A stretch of 64,000 nt of DNA from Parabacteroides sp. TM07-1AC (GCF_003480915.1 NZ_QUKD01000004.1:401230-465229); one strand, 5' to 3'. Positions 1 to 9,400 are shown, counted from the stretch's first letter. Notes: generated from the sequence alone by a model not told the origin. Program-made: numbers and translations.

Positions 1-2441
1 ACCGTGACGGTGGCGATGGTATTTCCAACCTGAATCCGGACGACATCGAAAGTATGAGTATCCTGAAAGGTGCTTCGGCTGCTGCATTGTATGGTTCGCA
101 AGCTGCCAACGGTGTTATCCTGATCACAACGAAGAAAGGAAAGGCTGGTGTGCAGAAAGTAACTTTCTCTTCCAACCTGACAGTCGATCATGCAATGAGT
201 TTGCCGGAATTTCAGAACGAATATGGTATGGATAAGGAAACGAAGACCAGCTGGGGACCGAAAGGTAATCTGACTGCTTATGATAATGCAGGCGATTTCT
301 TCCAGAACGGCGTAACCGCTATCAACTCCCTGTCTTTGACAACCGGTAACGAAAAGATGCAGACTTACTTCTCCTATGCCAACACCAGTGCCAAGGGAAT
401 CGTGGAGCATAACAAGTTGCAGAAGCATAACCTGAACTTCCGCGAAACCGCCAGTTTCTTCGATGATTACCTGAAACTAGATGCAAACGTGAACCTGATG
501 TCGCAGAGTATCAAGAACCGTCCGGCTTCCGGTGGTTATTATATGAACCCGTTGGTTGGTCTTTACCGTTTCCCGCGTGGTGAGAATATCGGTGAATATC
601 GCACGAACTTTGAAACATTTAATGATACCCGCAACCTGATGGAACAAAACTGGTATACGGATGCCGAACGCGACATGGAACAGAACCCGTACTGGATCAC
701 GAACCGTATCAAGAGTAACGACAAGCGTGCACGTGCCATCGCTTCTTTGACTGCCAGCCTGAAGATTACGGATTGGCTGAGCCTGCAAGCTCGTGGAACA
801 GTCGATTATACACACGATACATATAATCAAAAGATGTATGCTTCAACCGCACCGGCTATCGCTGGTTCAAACGGTCGTTATATCGACCTGAATCATACAG
901 AGACATTGTATTATGGTGATTTTATGGCTATGTTCAATAAGAAATGGGGTGATTTCGCTTTGACGGGCGCAATCGGTGGTAGCATCAACAGTACGACTCT
1001 CAACTCGCTGAGACTGGACTCGAAGACAGCTTCCTTGTATTATCCGAACCAGTTCTCGGTTGCCAACATCGTGATGTCAACAGCTTCTTATATCGACCAG
1101 CAGATCGATCAGAAACGTGTGATGCAGTCTCTCTTTGCAACTGCCCAGCTGGGATGGAAAGAAAGCCTGTACTTGGACCTGACTGCCCGTAACGACTGGT
1201 CGTCGACTCTGGCTTATACGAAACACAGCAGTTTCTTCTATCCGTCGGTAGGTTTGTCATGGATCATCAATAATTCGCTGACGATGCCGGAATGGATTAA
1301 CTTCGGTAAGGTAAGAGGTTCATGGAGTAAAGTAGGTAATGACCTGCCTCTTTTCATCAGTAACCCGATTGCGGGAAGCAACGACCTGATCGTGGCTGGC
1401 GGAGCTATCCAGACCAATTCAAAGGCTCCGTTCGACGAACTGAAACCTGAAATGAGTACTTCATGGGAAGTGGGTACGGAATGGAAATTCTTCGACTACC
1501 GTCTGGACTTCGATTTTACTTACTATAAGACAAACACGAAGAACCAGTTGTTTACGTTGCCTTCTTCTGCCGGTGCAGCTTATAAATATTACTATGTAAA
1601 TGCCGGTAATATCCAGAACCAGGGTGTTGAAATCAGCTTGGGTGTCACTCCGGTGATGACGGAAGATTTCCGTTGGAAGACCTCTTTTAACTTCTCGACA
1701 AACAAGAACAAGGTGATTGAGCTTCATCCTGACCTGAAGACATTTGTTTATGGTGACGAAGGTTTCTCTTCTTCTTACTCTATGCGCCTTGTTGAAGGTG
1801 GTGCACTGGGTGATATCTATGGTAAGGCGTTCGAACGCGACGATAAGACTGGAGAGATCGCTTTTACAAAAGATGAAGACGGTGATCTGATCCCTAACGT
1901 AGTCGGTTCAGGTAATACGGTCAAAGTAGGTAACAGCAATCCTGACTTTATGTTGGGTTGGGGCAATACGCTGACTTATAAAGGATTCAGCCTTTACTTC
2001 CTGATCGATGGCCGTTTTGGTGGCGATGTATTGTCACAGACACAGGCCGATATGGACCAGAAAGGTGTGAGCATTGAATCAGCCGAAGCCCGTAATGCCG
2101 GATTCGTAGACCTGGAAGGTACGCATGTCAACCCGTCAAAATTCTATACGGCTGTCAGTGGCCGTAACGGATGTACGGAATATTATATGTATAGTGCAAC
2201 CAATATCCGCCTGCGCGAACTTTCTTTAGGATATACATTCCCGAGGAGATTGCTGGAGAAAACAAAGGTTTTCCAGGATGTACAGTTGTCATTTGTAGGT
2301 CGTAACTTATTCTTCTTCCACAAATCGGCTCCTTTCGATCCGGATGCAGTCCTTTCGACAGGCAACGACAACCAGGGTATCGATGTATTCGGTATGCCGA
2401 CAACTAGAAGCTTAGGTTTCAATGTTAAATTTACATTCTAA
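1..2441 (+). CDS. SusC/RagA-type TonB-linked outer membrane transporter, 5' truncated
   Basis: This is the C-terminal ~813 residues of a SusC-family outer-membrane transporter, which imports glycans or peptides together with a SusD lipoprotein using TonB energy. The reading frame is open from base 3 at the window edge, so the signal peptide, carboxypeptidase-like domain and most of the plug are missing. The visible part starts at the end of the plug (the conserved stretch ALYGSQAANGVILITTKKG) and continues as an aromatic-rich beta-barrel ending in NVKFTF, a terminal phenylalanine typical of BAM substrates. The SusD partner starts 15 bp downstream. The substrate cannot be read from the sequence, and no glycoside hydrolase follows. 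Confidence 0.96.
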   Translation, partial: RDGGDGISNLNPDDIESMSILKGASAAALYGSQAANGVILITTKKGKAGVQKVTFSSNLTVDHAMSLPEFQNEYGMDKETKTSWGPKGNLTAYDNAGDFFQNGVTAINSLSLTTGNEKMQTYFSYANTSAKGIVEHNKLQKHNLNFRETASFFDDYLKLDANVNLMSQSIKNRPASGGYYMNPLVGLYRFPRGENIGEYRTNFETFNDTRNLMEQNWYTDAERDMEQNPYWITNRIKSNDKRARAIASLTASLKITDWLSLQARGTVDYTHDTYNQKMYASTAPAIAGSNGRYIDLNHTETLYYGDFMAMFNKKWGDFALTGAIGGSINSTTLNSLRLDSKTASLYYPNQFSVANIVMSTASYIDQQIDQKRVMQSLFATAQLGWKESLYLDLTARNDWSSTLAYTKHSSFFYPSVGLSWIINNSLTMPEWINFGKVRGSWSKVGNDLPLFISNPIAGSNDLIVAGGAIQTNSKAPFDELKPEMSTSWEVGTEWKFFDYRLDFDFTYYKTNTKNQLFTLPSSAGAAYKYYYVNAGNIQNQGVEISLGVTPVMTEDFRWKTSFNFSTNKNKVIELHPDLKTFVYGDEGFSSSYSMRLVEGGALGDIYGKAFERDDKTGEIAFTKDEDGDLIPNVVGSGNTVKVGNSNPDFMLGWGNTLTYKGFSLYFLIDGRFGGDVLSQTQADMDQKGVSIESAEARNAGFVDLEGTHVNPSKFYTAVSGRNGCTEYYMYSATNIRLRELSLGYTFPRRLLEKTKVFQDVQLSFVGRNLFFFHKSAPFDPDAVLSTGNDNQGIDVFGMPTTRSLGFNVKFTF

Positions 2442-2456
2442 TAAAGACAGTATATT

Positions 2457-4076
2457 ATGAAAAAGAATTATAAATATATAGCCGCAATCTTTTTGGGCGG
2501 ATTGATAGGTTTTTCAGCTTGTACGGATGATTTTGAATCTTTTAATACGAACGAGGCTGGTTTCCCGGATAAGTCGAAGGAGCAGGAATTTAATAAATAT
2601 GGTATTCCTCTGGGAGTCGTTCAGCAGGGTATTTACTTCAACTACGATTGGGGTGGCGGTAAAAACTGGCCGTTCCAGGTCATGCAGAATCTGAGCGCCG
2701 ATATGTTTTCAGGTTATGTACACGATTTCAACCCGTTCAACGAAGGACGTGCGAACACGACCTATAACATGCAGGACGGATGGAACGGATCGTTTTGGGA
2801 GAATACCTACGGATATATCATGACGGAGATTCAGAAATCCGAAGATCTGACGGAAAAGGATTATCCTTCATTCTATGGGATTACCAAAATATTGAAAGTG
2901 GAATTGATACATCGCGTATCCGATTTATACGGTCCTGTTGTTTATACGCAGTTCGGTTCGAAAACCGGTTCCATGCCGGATACACAGCCGGTTGCCTATA
3001 AGGCTTTCTTTGAAGACCTCGATACGGGAATCGGTTTGATCCGTGCCTATATGGAAGCGAATCCAGACGTGGAGAACTTCGCGAAGTTCGATATCCTGAT
3101 GCCGCAGGGCAAACGGACCTATGCCGAATGGATCAGATTCGGTAACTCGTTACGCCTCCGCCTGGCTGTCCGTATCGCTATGGCCGATCCCGTACTGGCT
3201 GCAGCAGAAGCGAAAAAAGCCTTGACGGATGCAGGAGGTTTATTGGAAGAAGATAACGATATCGTTGCTGTTTCTACGGATGGTACCGGTTATAATAACC
3301 CGTTTGGCGAGATCAATAAGGGATGGGGAGAAGTTTTCCTGAATGCAAATATGGAGTCTTATATGGGTGGTTATGACGATCCCCGTTTGTCGAAGTATTT
3401 TGATAAGGCTGCCGGCGGCGAAGGTACTGAGATCATTCCGGTAAAGGGTACTTACAAAGGTATCCGTCAGGGAACAGGCTTCAATCATAAAAATTACAGT
3501 AAACATTCGAAAAGTACGATTGCGCAGACATCCAATGCAGTTCTAATGACGGCTGCCGAAGTATGGTTCCTGCGTGCGGAAGCTGCCTTGAGAGGCTGGT
3601 CTTCCGAAGATCCGGGTTCTTGTTATGAAAATGGTGTCAAAGCCTCTTTTGCCCAGTGGGGTGCTAAAGATGTAGCTGCATACCTGGAAAGTACGAAGAC
3701 TCCGAAAGATTATCAGGATGCTTTTGATGCTTCCTTCAATGCAAAAGCTGTAGGCAAAGTAACGCCGGCATGGGATAACGCAGCAACCAATGAAGAAAAG
3801 TTGGAAAAAATTATTACTCAGAAATGGATTGCCTGTTATCCGGAAGGCTGCGAAGCATGGACAGAACAAAGACGTACCGGTTATCCTAAGTTGTTCCCGG
3901 TTTTGGTGAACGACAGCCAGGGCACGATCGATTCGAACCTGGGACCGCGTAGATTGAATTTCTTTGTCGGCATCAAAACAGCTAATCCTGAGCAATATTC
4001 AGCTTTGGTAACGGCTTTGGGTGGTGCAGACAATTGCGGAACCCGTCTGTGGTGGGATACCGGAAGGAACTTCTAA
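2457..4076 (+). CDS. SusD/RagB-family substrate-binding outer membrane lipoprotein
   Basis: 539 residues with a lipoprotein signal (hydrophobic AAIFLGGLIGFSAC, lipidated Cys near residue 22) followed by TDDFESFNTN, which resembles the SusD-like subgroup (Pfam SusD_2 or SusD-like family). It would cap the SusC barrel encoded 15 bp upstream and deliver substrate to it at the cell surface. The alpha-helical TPR-type scaffold is suggested by the many W/Y/L helices, for example TAAEVWFLRAEAALRGW near residues 363-379. The gene is the last of its operon: a rho-independent hairpin follows within 75 bp. No CAZyme, protease or regulator is attached on this side, so the ligand is unknown. Confidence 0.95.
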   Translation: MKKNYKYIAAIFLGGLIGFSACTDDFESFNTNEAGFPDKSKEQEFNKYGIPLGVVQQGIYFNYDWGGGKNWPFQVMQNLSADMFSGYVHDFNPFNEGRANTTYNMQDGWNGSFWENTYGYIMTEIQKSEDLTEKDYPSFYGITKILKVELIHRVSDLYGPVVYTQFGSKTGSMPDTQPVAYKAFFEDLDTGIGLIRAYMEANPDVENFAKFDILMPQGKRTYAEWIRFGNSLRLRLAVRIAMADPVLAAAEAKKALTDAGGLLEEDNDIVAVSTDGTGYNNPFGEINKGWGEVFLNANMESYMGGYDDPRLSKYFDKAAGGEGTEIIPVKGTYKGIRQGTGFNHKNYSKHSKSTIAQTSNAVLMTAAEVWFLRAEAALRGWSSEDPGSCYENGVKASFAQWGAKDVAAYLESTKTPKDYQDAFDASFNAKAVGKVTPAWDNAATNEEKLEKIITQKWIACYPEGCEAWTEQRRTGYPKLFPVLVNDSQGTIDSNLGPRRLNFFVGIKTANPEQYSALVTALGGADNCGTRLWWDTGRNF

Positions 4077-4146
4077 GGGATACGACGTTATTTAGATTGA
4101 TAACACAGAGTTATTAGATTAAGGTTTTGAGTATTAGGTGATGGAA

Positions 4147-4179
4147 ACGGGAGTTGCAGGGATGTGGCTCCCGTTTTTT
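4147..4179 (+). terminator. Rho-independent terminator after susCD
   Basis: The stem ACGGGAG / CTCCCGT (4147-4153 with 4168-4174) is followed by a run of T. It closes the susCD transcript. Confidence 0.85.
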
Positions 4180-4209
4180 GTGTAATCAGTAATATAGGTA
4201 ATAATATCT

Positions 4210-4262
4210 GTAATTTATATTACATTATTTCTTTTTAGACAAATTACCTTTGTACCGGTAAT
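4210..4262 (+). promoter_or_regulatory. Promoter of the nikR-like gene with two GTAAT-type dyads
   Basis: A Bacteroidota -7 element, TACCTTTG, lies at 4245-4252. It is overlapped by the inverted repeat ATTACC-N8-GGTAAT (4243-4262), and a second dyad GTAAT-TTAT-ATTAC lies at 4210-4223. GTAA half-sites also occur in the operator at 4725-4754, so autoregulation by the NikR-like protein is a reasonable inference. Confidence 0.6.
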
Positions 4263-4290
4263 AAAATTGTATATTTACCGCTCAAAATAA

Positions 4291-4704
4291 ATGAAGCATT
4301 ATATGTCGATAAAACGTTTTGGTGTCTCCCTGGAAGACAACCTGTTAGAATCATTGGATCAGTATGTGGACGAGAATGGCTTTGCCAACCGCTCACAGGC
4401 CATCCGCTTTCTGATAGAAAAGAACGTGGCAGAGAAGAAATGGCAATGTAATCACATCGTGGCAGGTACTATTATCATTATGTACGACCAGGAGAAAAAG
4501 GCTATTTCTGCAAAGATTGCCGGTATCGAGCAGGATTATCAGAACGTGATCCTTTCCTCTTCCCAGTATTATGTCAATCAGCACTTTTGTCTGCACATCG
4601 TTACAGTGATGGGTACAGCCCACCGATTGACTGAATTGTCAGATAAACTGACTGCTATCAAGGGTATTAAGCATGGAAAGTTGGTGATGAGCCGGGCGGA
4701 TTGA
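4291..4704 (+). CDS. NikR-like ribbon-helix-helix metal-responsive repressor with altered metal site
   Basis: 137 residues, the usual NikR length. An N-terminal ribbon-helix-helix domain (FGVSLEDNLLESLDQYV, residues 10-26, then NRSQAIRFLI) is followed by an ACT-like domain (residues ~55-137). Aligning by hand to E. coli NikR through the conserved Cys (C100 here, C95 there) places Q81, Q92 and Y94 where the high-affinity nickel ligands H76, H87 and H89 should be. The fold is therefore NikR, but the square-planar nickel site is not conserved and the inducer may be another metal. ATG at 4303 is an alternative start giving MSIKRFGVSLE. The next gene is a TonB-dependent receptor, the probable target. 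Confidence 0.88.
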   Translation: MKHYMSIKRFGVSLEDNLLESLDQYVDENGFANRSQAIRFLIEKNVAEKKWQCNHIVAGTIIIMYDQEKKAISAKIAGIEQDYQNVILSSSQYYVNQHFCLHIVTVMGTAHRLTELSDKLTAIKGIKHGKLVMSRAD

Positions 4705-4724
4705 ATATATTTTTTTGCCTGAAT

Positions 4725-4754
4725 GGTAACACGTTTTTATTATTTTGTGTTACC
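4725..4754 (+). promoter_or_regulatory. NikR-geometry operator upstream of the TonB-dependent receptor
   Basis: Perfect inverted repeat GGTAACAC-N14-GTGTTACC. Read as GTAACA-N16-TGTTAC, it has exactly the half-site length and spacing of the E. coli NikR operator GTATGA-N16-TCATAC, but with different bases. It sits 34 bp upstream of the receptor start and just downstream of the nikR-like gene. Confidence 0.75.
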
Positions 4755-4788
4755 GTGGTTAACGATTAATGTTATACAAGAATAAATT

Positions 4789-6681
4789 ATGAAGAAAGGA
4801 TTTTTACTTATTTCGGGATTATTGGCAGGAGCGGCAGCTTATGCAACTGAACCTGTCGAACCAATGGAAATAGACAGTCTGATCAATCTGCAGGGGGTCG
4901 TTGTATCTGCGAATAAGATACAGGTGAACCGTAACAGTGTTCCCCTTACTGTCTCGGTGATAGACAGGGATCAGATAGAAGCGAGTAGCGAGTCGGCTTT
5001 GCTGCCGGTGTTGTCGGAGCGCGTTCCCGGGTTGTTTGTGACGGAAAAAGGCGTGACCGGCTTTGGCGTTTCCTCGGGATCGGCAGGGACTGTGAACATC
5101 CGTGGGGTGGGACAAGGAAATAAAGTTCTTATGTTGTTTGACGGCCAGCCACAATGGGCAGGTGTTTTCGGGCATTCCTTGCCGGATACGTATGTCGCAT
5201 CTGATATTGAAAGGGTAGAGGTGATCCGCGGACCGGGTTCGTTATTGTATGGATCGAATGCGATGGGCGGCGTAGTCAATATTATTACCCGCCAGCACAA
5301 GCAACAGGGGCGTCGTACACAGGCTCGTGTGATGTTCGGTTCTTATAACACACAGAAGTATATGATTAATAACGGCTATAATATAGGAAATTTCAGCAGT
5401 TTCATATCGGTGAACCATGACCGTTCGGATGGTCACAGGCCGGATTCCAAATTTGATATCACTAACGGCTTTGCCAACCTCGGATACCGGATCAACAATC
5501 AATATAAGGTAACCGGCAATTTGAGTTTGGCAAAATATAATACCGAAGATCCGGGAACAATCACCAGCCCATTGCTGGACCATGACATGCATATTCTTCG
5601 TGGTACAACTTCGTTTGCTTTGGAGAATCACCATGAAAAGACAAGCGGCGCCCTGCGTGTTTTTTATAACTGGGGTCATCATAAAATCAATGACGGACAT
5701 GCGGTAAATGCCGATCCCCGTTCGTTCCTGTTCTATTCTGACGACCATAATACGGGTGTTCAGTTGTATCAGTCTTTTCGTTTGGTAGAAGGAAATACGT
5801 TTACTGCCGGTATCGATTATAAGAATTGGGGAGGTCATGCCTGGAACGATACGATTAACGGACCGATCGGTGAGATCGTCAAGAAATCGGTAAACGAGGT
5901 GGCTGGTTATGCGATCATGCAGCAGGATCTCTTTGATATCCTGAGCCTGAATGCCGGTGTGCGTTACGAACATAGCAGCGCGTATGGCGGCGAGTGGGTT
6001 CCGCAGGCGGGATTTGCCCTTCGCCCGTTCGAAGGAAATACGATCAAAGGTTCTTTCTCTAAGGGATACAGAAGTCCGACGTTGCGCGAATTGTATATCT
6101 CTTATCTTCCTTATTCAAAAGCGAATCCGGACCTGAAGCCGGAAAGTATGCTGAGTTATGAATTATCTGTCGGACAATATCTGTTGGATAATCGTTTGCA
6201 CGCCGAGCTGACTGCTTTTTATATTGAAGGAAAAGATATGATCTCTGTAGTAAACCGACAGATGTCGAATATCGGACGTTTTTATAATAAAGGGGTCGAA
6301 TTTGAAGCCGGTTATCAGATTCTGAACAACCTGAATCTGGATATGAACTACAGCTATCTGCATATGAATAAGGATATAGTAGCTGCCCCAGCTCATAAAT
6401 TCTATGCCAGCGCAACTTATATGCCCGGACGCTTTACCTTTAATCTGAGCGTACAGTCCATATTTGACCTGTATACGAATGTAGGAAATAAGCCGGAAGA
6501 TAATAAAAAAGAGGACTATACAGTGCTGAATGCCCGTGCTTCTTACCGTTTTGGCTCGCAGAATAAGGGACTGAAGCTGTTTGTCAAAGGAGAGAACCTG
6601 ACGGCAACCCGTTATTCCATCAACGAAGGTTACCCGATGCCGAAAGCTGTGTTTATGGGCGGGATCGATGTGACGTTCTAG
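4789..6681 (+). CDS. TonB-dependent outer membrane receptor (BtuB/CirA type)
   Basis: 630 residues with a signal peptide (MKKGFLLISGLLAGAAAYA). The plug domain spans about residues 30-165, with NIRGVGQGNKVLMLFDGQP, then IERVEVIRGPGSLLYGSNAMGGVVNIIT. The rest is a 22-strand type beta-barrel ending in GGIDVTF. It lacks the SusC-type N-terminal carboxypeptidase domain, so it resembles metal, siderophore or cobalamin receptors. It stands directly behind a NikR-like repressor and a matching operator, which suggests uptake of a metal chelate. Several His-containing loops (such as NWGHHKINDGHAVN and NWGGHAWN) fit this, but the ligand is not proven. Confidence 0.93.
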   Translation: MKKGFLLISGLLAGAAAYATEPVEPMEIDSLINLQGVVVSANKIQVNRNSVPLTVSVIDRDQIEASSESALLPVLSERVPGLFVTEKGVTGFGVSSGSAGTVNIRGVGQGNKVLMLFDGQPQWAGVFGHSLPDTYVASDIERVEVIRGPGSLLYGSNAMGGVVNIITRQHKQQGRRTQARVMFGSYNTQKYMINNGYNIGNFSSFISVNHDRSDGHRPDSKFDITNGFANLGYRINNQYKVTGNLSLAKYNTEDPGTITSPLLDHDMHILRGTTSFALENHHEKTSGALRVFYNWGHHKINDGHAVNADPRSFLFYSDDHNTGVQLYQSFRLVEGNTFTAGIDYKNWGGHAWNDTINGPIGEIVKKSVNEVAGYAIMQQDLFDILSLNAGVRYEHSSAYGGEWVPQAGFALRPFEGNTIKGSFSKGYRSPTLRELYISYLPYSKANPDLKPESMLSYELSVGQYLLDNRLHAELTAFYIEGKDMISVVNRQMSNIGRFYNKGVEFEAGYQILNNLNLDMNYSYLHMNKDIVAAPAHKFYASATYMPGRFTFNLSVQSIFDLYTNVGNKPEDNKKEDYTVLNARASYRFGSQNKGLKLFVKGENLTATRYSINEGYPMPKAVFMGGIDVTF

Positions 6682-6700
6682 TATACAGTTTCTTCTCGAA

Positions 6701-6790
6701 TAAACAAAAGTTTCTTGCCGAGGAAACTTTTGTTTAGTGCCTGGAAAACTCTTGTTTAGTGTTTGGAAAACAAAAGTTTTTCAGGCACTA
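6701..6790. repeat. 22-nt-periodic inverted/direct repeat element
   Basis: A perfect 14-bp stem (6701-6714 with 6723-6736, TAAACAAAAGTTTC) is followed by direct repeats at a 22-nt period: TTTAGTG at 6733 and 6755, and GGAAAAC at 6743 and 6765. The segment 6734-6754 pairs imperfectly with 6771-6791 (TTAGTGCCTG... with ...CAGGCACTAA, 19 of 21). It lies between two genes that converge. It could act as a terminator, but its internal periodicity goes well beyond a simple hairpin. Confidence 0.8.
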
Positions 6791-6870
6791 AAACTAAAGA
6801 ATCATAGCGGGTGAAGAATGGTAAGTAGGGAAGGAATAATAGCCATCTGCAAGTCAAAAGCGGCATAATA

Positions 6871-7012
6871 GTGGTAGATACAATCTTGAAGTGGTAGATA
6901 AAAAAACATCTGCCACCACTGCTAAAACCATTTATTTACAACATATACAGGATGAACTTGTAGATGTTGTAGATAATAATGGGAACTTGTAATTACAAAT
7001 AGAGGGACTTGT
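6871..7012. repeat. Second short-word repeat block in the 6682-7024 gap
   Basis: GTGGTAGATA occurs directly at 6871 and 6891, and an inverted partner ATCTGCCACCAC lies at 6908-6919. ACTTGT recurs at 6956, 6985 and 7007 (the last two 22 nt apart). Together with 6701-6790 it fills the 343-bp gap between the receptor gene and the antiporter gene. No ORF or RNA gene was recognised there. Confidence 0.55.
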
Positions 7013-7024
7013 TATTTATCCTGC

Positions 7025-9331
7025 TTATTCTTCTGTTTTCTCCTTATGATTCAGAATCAGAGTCGACGGCATCTTCTGCAACGCCTCGCGACGATGTTCG
7101 GAAACGTCATTCCAGCTATCATAACTGATCAGCATGAAAGTGTAACCGTTGAAAAGTGAAGCCGTCATATCCTTCTCTGCCAGCAGGTTCGCCTGCTTGG
7201 TCGATTCGACAAACTGGCGGATGGCATATTGTATCTTCTCGCTGCCCGGTGTCGTTGAACTGCTCCGGTCGAGAATGCTTACCGAACCATGCGTCGTCTT
7301 GAGTAGCGTGGAGGCATATTCCAGGATAAACAAATCTTTTTCCGAATCGATTACTACAATCACATTACTAGCCTTGACGAATCCCCGGTTTACGAATACA
7401 CCTACGTCACAATTACTTTTCCCGATAAACATCTTCGTTTTGTCTTTCAATAATGCACCCGGGTAAAACCATGATTCAGGTGCCTTGAAACGGCGGAAGA
7501 AACGATTGTAGAACGACGTACGGTAACGGTTCGCTTCGATATCATCCGGCTGGTTACTCATCGAGATACCCGAACCTACCAGCAGAAAGTCGAAACCTTC
7601 TGTGTTGACAATGTCGGTGATGTCCTGTCCGGCGTTGTTCGATACCTCGTAGCGTGTATCTATATTAATCCCCAGCTTTTTGGCTCCGTACAGGATGGGA
7701 CCGAAACTTACCTCTTCGAAGTTGTCCGTATGCAACGGGTTCACGTCCGAACCGACAGTAAGGTGAAGTGCCGTGAGATCCACCTGATGCCGTTTATGGG
7801 CAAACATCTGGTATGCCACATCAAGCATGATCTGTCCGTTGGCAGCCCGTCCGAATGAGAGCAACACCTTGTAAGTACCGTCTGCTACGTCCACAGTCTT
7901 GTATTCTTTGATTTTCTCCCGTGCCTGGAAGCAGAACTTGATGAACGAAACCAACGGGATCGTCATGAATGTCGTCACCAATGTCATCAGCACCAGCATG
8001 ACGAAAATAGAAGGAGGGAGGATATGCATTTCGTAACCGATGGTAAGCACTACAAGCTCCATCAGCCCGCGCGTATTCATCAGCGCACCGATATATAGAC
8101 TGTCTTTCCAACTTTCGCCTACGAAACGGGCGGAGAACATCGCTCCACCGAATTTACCGACGATGGCAACCACGATAAATACCCCGCACATCCACCACAG
8201 CTCCGGGCTGTTCAGCAGACCGATCTCGGTGCGTAACCCTGTCGAGACGAAAAACAACGGCAGAAACAATGCCAGTGAGACATCTTCCACCTTCTCGGTC
8301 ATGATCTTACGAAACTTCACATTACTCGGCATCACCACGCCTGCGATGAATGCTCCGAACAACGCATGCAGCCCCAGCATTTCCGTCAGATAGGAGGAAA
8401 TTATCAGGAGGAGGAACATAAAAGCTACCAGCCCTTTGTCGATCACTTCCTTATTATGATATACGTGCCCGATCATCCGGAGGAACGGACGCACGGCAAA
8501 AAACATGAAAGCGATATAAAGTACGGAGAAAAGAATGTTGTAGATCGCACTCAGCATCGTTCCCGCCTGTGCGATGGCGATCACGACAGCCAATAGGCAC
8601 CAGGCTGTAATATCACCGTTGGCAGCACTGGCGAGCGAGATCGTTCCCAGGTGCGTTCGCGTCAACCCTTTCTCCTGTATGATACGTGCCAGCACAGGAA
8701 AAGCAGTGATACTCATCGCGATACCGACAAATAGGGCAAACGACAGGAAAGGGGTACTTTTATCTGCATAGGTGTCATAAACGAAATAGGCAGTAAGCAT
8801 ACCGCAGAAGAAAGGTACGATCGTACTCGTATGGCTTATCAGGATGGTTTCCTTTAATTTCTTTCGTACTTCGGTAATATCCAACTCCATACCGATGGCG
8901 AACATGAACAGGATCAGCCCGAACTGGCTCAGGATCGTGATATTGGCGAGCGACTCGACCGGGAAGAGGAATCCCGAGACTTCGGGCGACAGATGTCCCA
9001 GCACCGACGGTCCCAGTACGATACCCGCCACGATCTCGCCGATAACGGTCGGTTGCCCTATCTTCTGGAACAGCCACCCGAACAGGCGGCAGGTCAGCAG
9101 GATCGTGATGATCTGCAGCAATAATATTCCGATAGGCGACTGTATATGGTGCGTCATCAGCTCCCAAAACAAAGAAAAACCTTCACCAAGGTCTTTCGGG
9201 GCGTCGTAGGCAGCAGTGATGGCGCTTTCAATCTGTTGTCTTTCTCCTTCTTTGGCGATCAGATACATTAATGAACCAAAAACCAGGATCATTATAAAAT
9301 AAAAGGCAATACTCTTTGTTCCTTTACTCAT
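7025..9331 (-). CDS. Cation:proton antiporter (CPA2, KefB-like) with C-terminal USP-like domain
   Basis: 768 residues. After an N-terminal membrane anchor come about 12 transmembrane helices (residues ~55-470) with the Na+/H+ exchanger fold: FQKIGQPTVIGEIVAGIVLGP and FMFAIGMELD are typical CPA2 motifs. Residues ~480-768 are soluble and contain segments such as KVLLSFGRAANGQIMLD and FDFLLVGSGIS, like universal-stress-protein domains. The protein probably exchanges K+ or Na+ for protons across the inner membrane. It is monocistronic and shares a 101-bp divergent promoter region with glgB. The ion specificity is unknown. Confidence 0.92.
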   Translation of the reverse strand: MSKGTKSIAFYFIMILVFGSLMYLIAKEGERQQIESAITAAYDAPKDLGEGFSLFWELMTHHIQSPIGILLLQIITILLTCRLFGWLFQKIGQPTVIGEIVAGIVLGPSVLGHLSPEVSGFLFPVESLANITILSQFGLILFMFAIGMELDITEVRKKLKETILISHTSTIVPFFCGMLTAYFVYDTYADKSTPFLSFALFVGIAMSITAFPVLARIIQEKGLTRTHLGTISLASAANGDITAWCLLAVVIAIAQAGTMLSAIYNILFSVLYIAFMFFAVRPFLRMIGHVYHNKEVIDKGLVAFMFLLLIISSYLTEMLGLHALFGAFIAGVVMPSNVKFRKIMTEKVEDVSLALFLPLFFVSTGLRTEIGLLNSPELWWMCGVFIVVAIVGKFGGAMFSARFVGESWKDSLYIGALMNTRGLMELVVLTIGYEMHILPPSIFVMLVLMTLVTTFMTIPLVSFIKFCFQAREKIKEYKTVDVADGTYKVLLSFGRAANGQIMLDVAYQMFAHKRHQVDLTALHLTVGSDVNPLHTDNFEEVSFGPILYGAKKLGINIDTRYEVSNNAGQDITDIVNTEGFDFLLVGSGISMSNQPDDIEANRYRTSFYNRFFRRFKAPESWFYPGALLKDKTKMFIGKSNCDVGVFVNRGFVKASNVIVVIDSEKDLFILEYASTLLKTTHGSVSILDRSSSTTPGSEKIQYAIRQFVESTKQANLLAEKDMTASLFNGYTFMLISYDSWNDVSEHRREALQKMPSTLILNHKEKTEE

Positions 9332-9350
9332 ATGTTATATGGGTTTGACG

Positions 9351-9380
9351 CAAAATTAAGAAATATCTACGGAATATCAA
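9351..9380 (-). promoter_or_regulatory. Promoter of the antiporter gene
   Basis: On the minus strand a -7 element TAATTTTG (complement of 9351-9358) is preceded by TTG (complement of 9378-9380) with 19 nt between them, matching the Bacteroidota sigma-ABfr promoter. Confidence 0.6.
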
Positions 9381-9400
9381 TACGGTATGTTTTTTTCTTT

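Noticed and set aside
1..4076. A complete polysaccharide utilisation locus.
   Set aside because: Only the susC end and susD are visible, followed by a terminator and a metal-type regulator; no glycoside hydrolase, lyase or sulfatase is attached.
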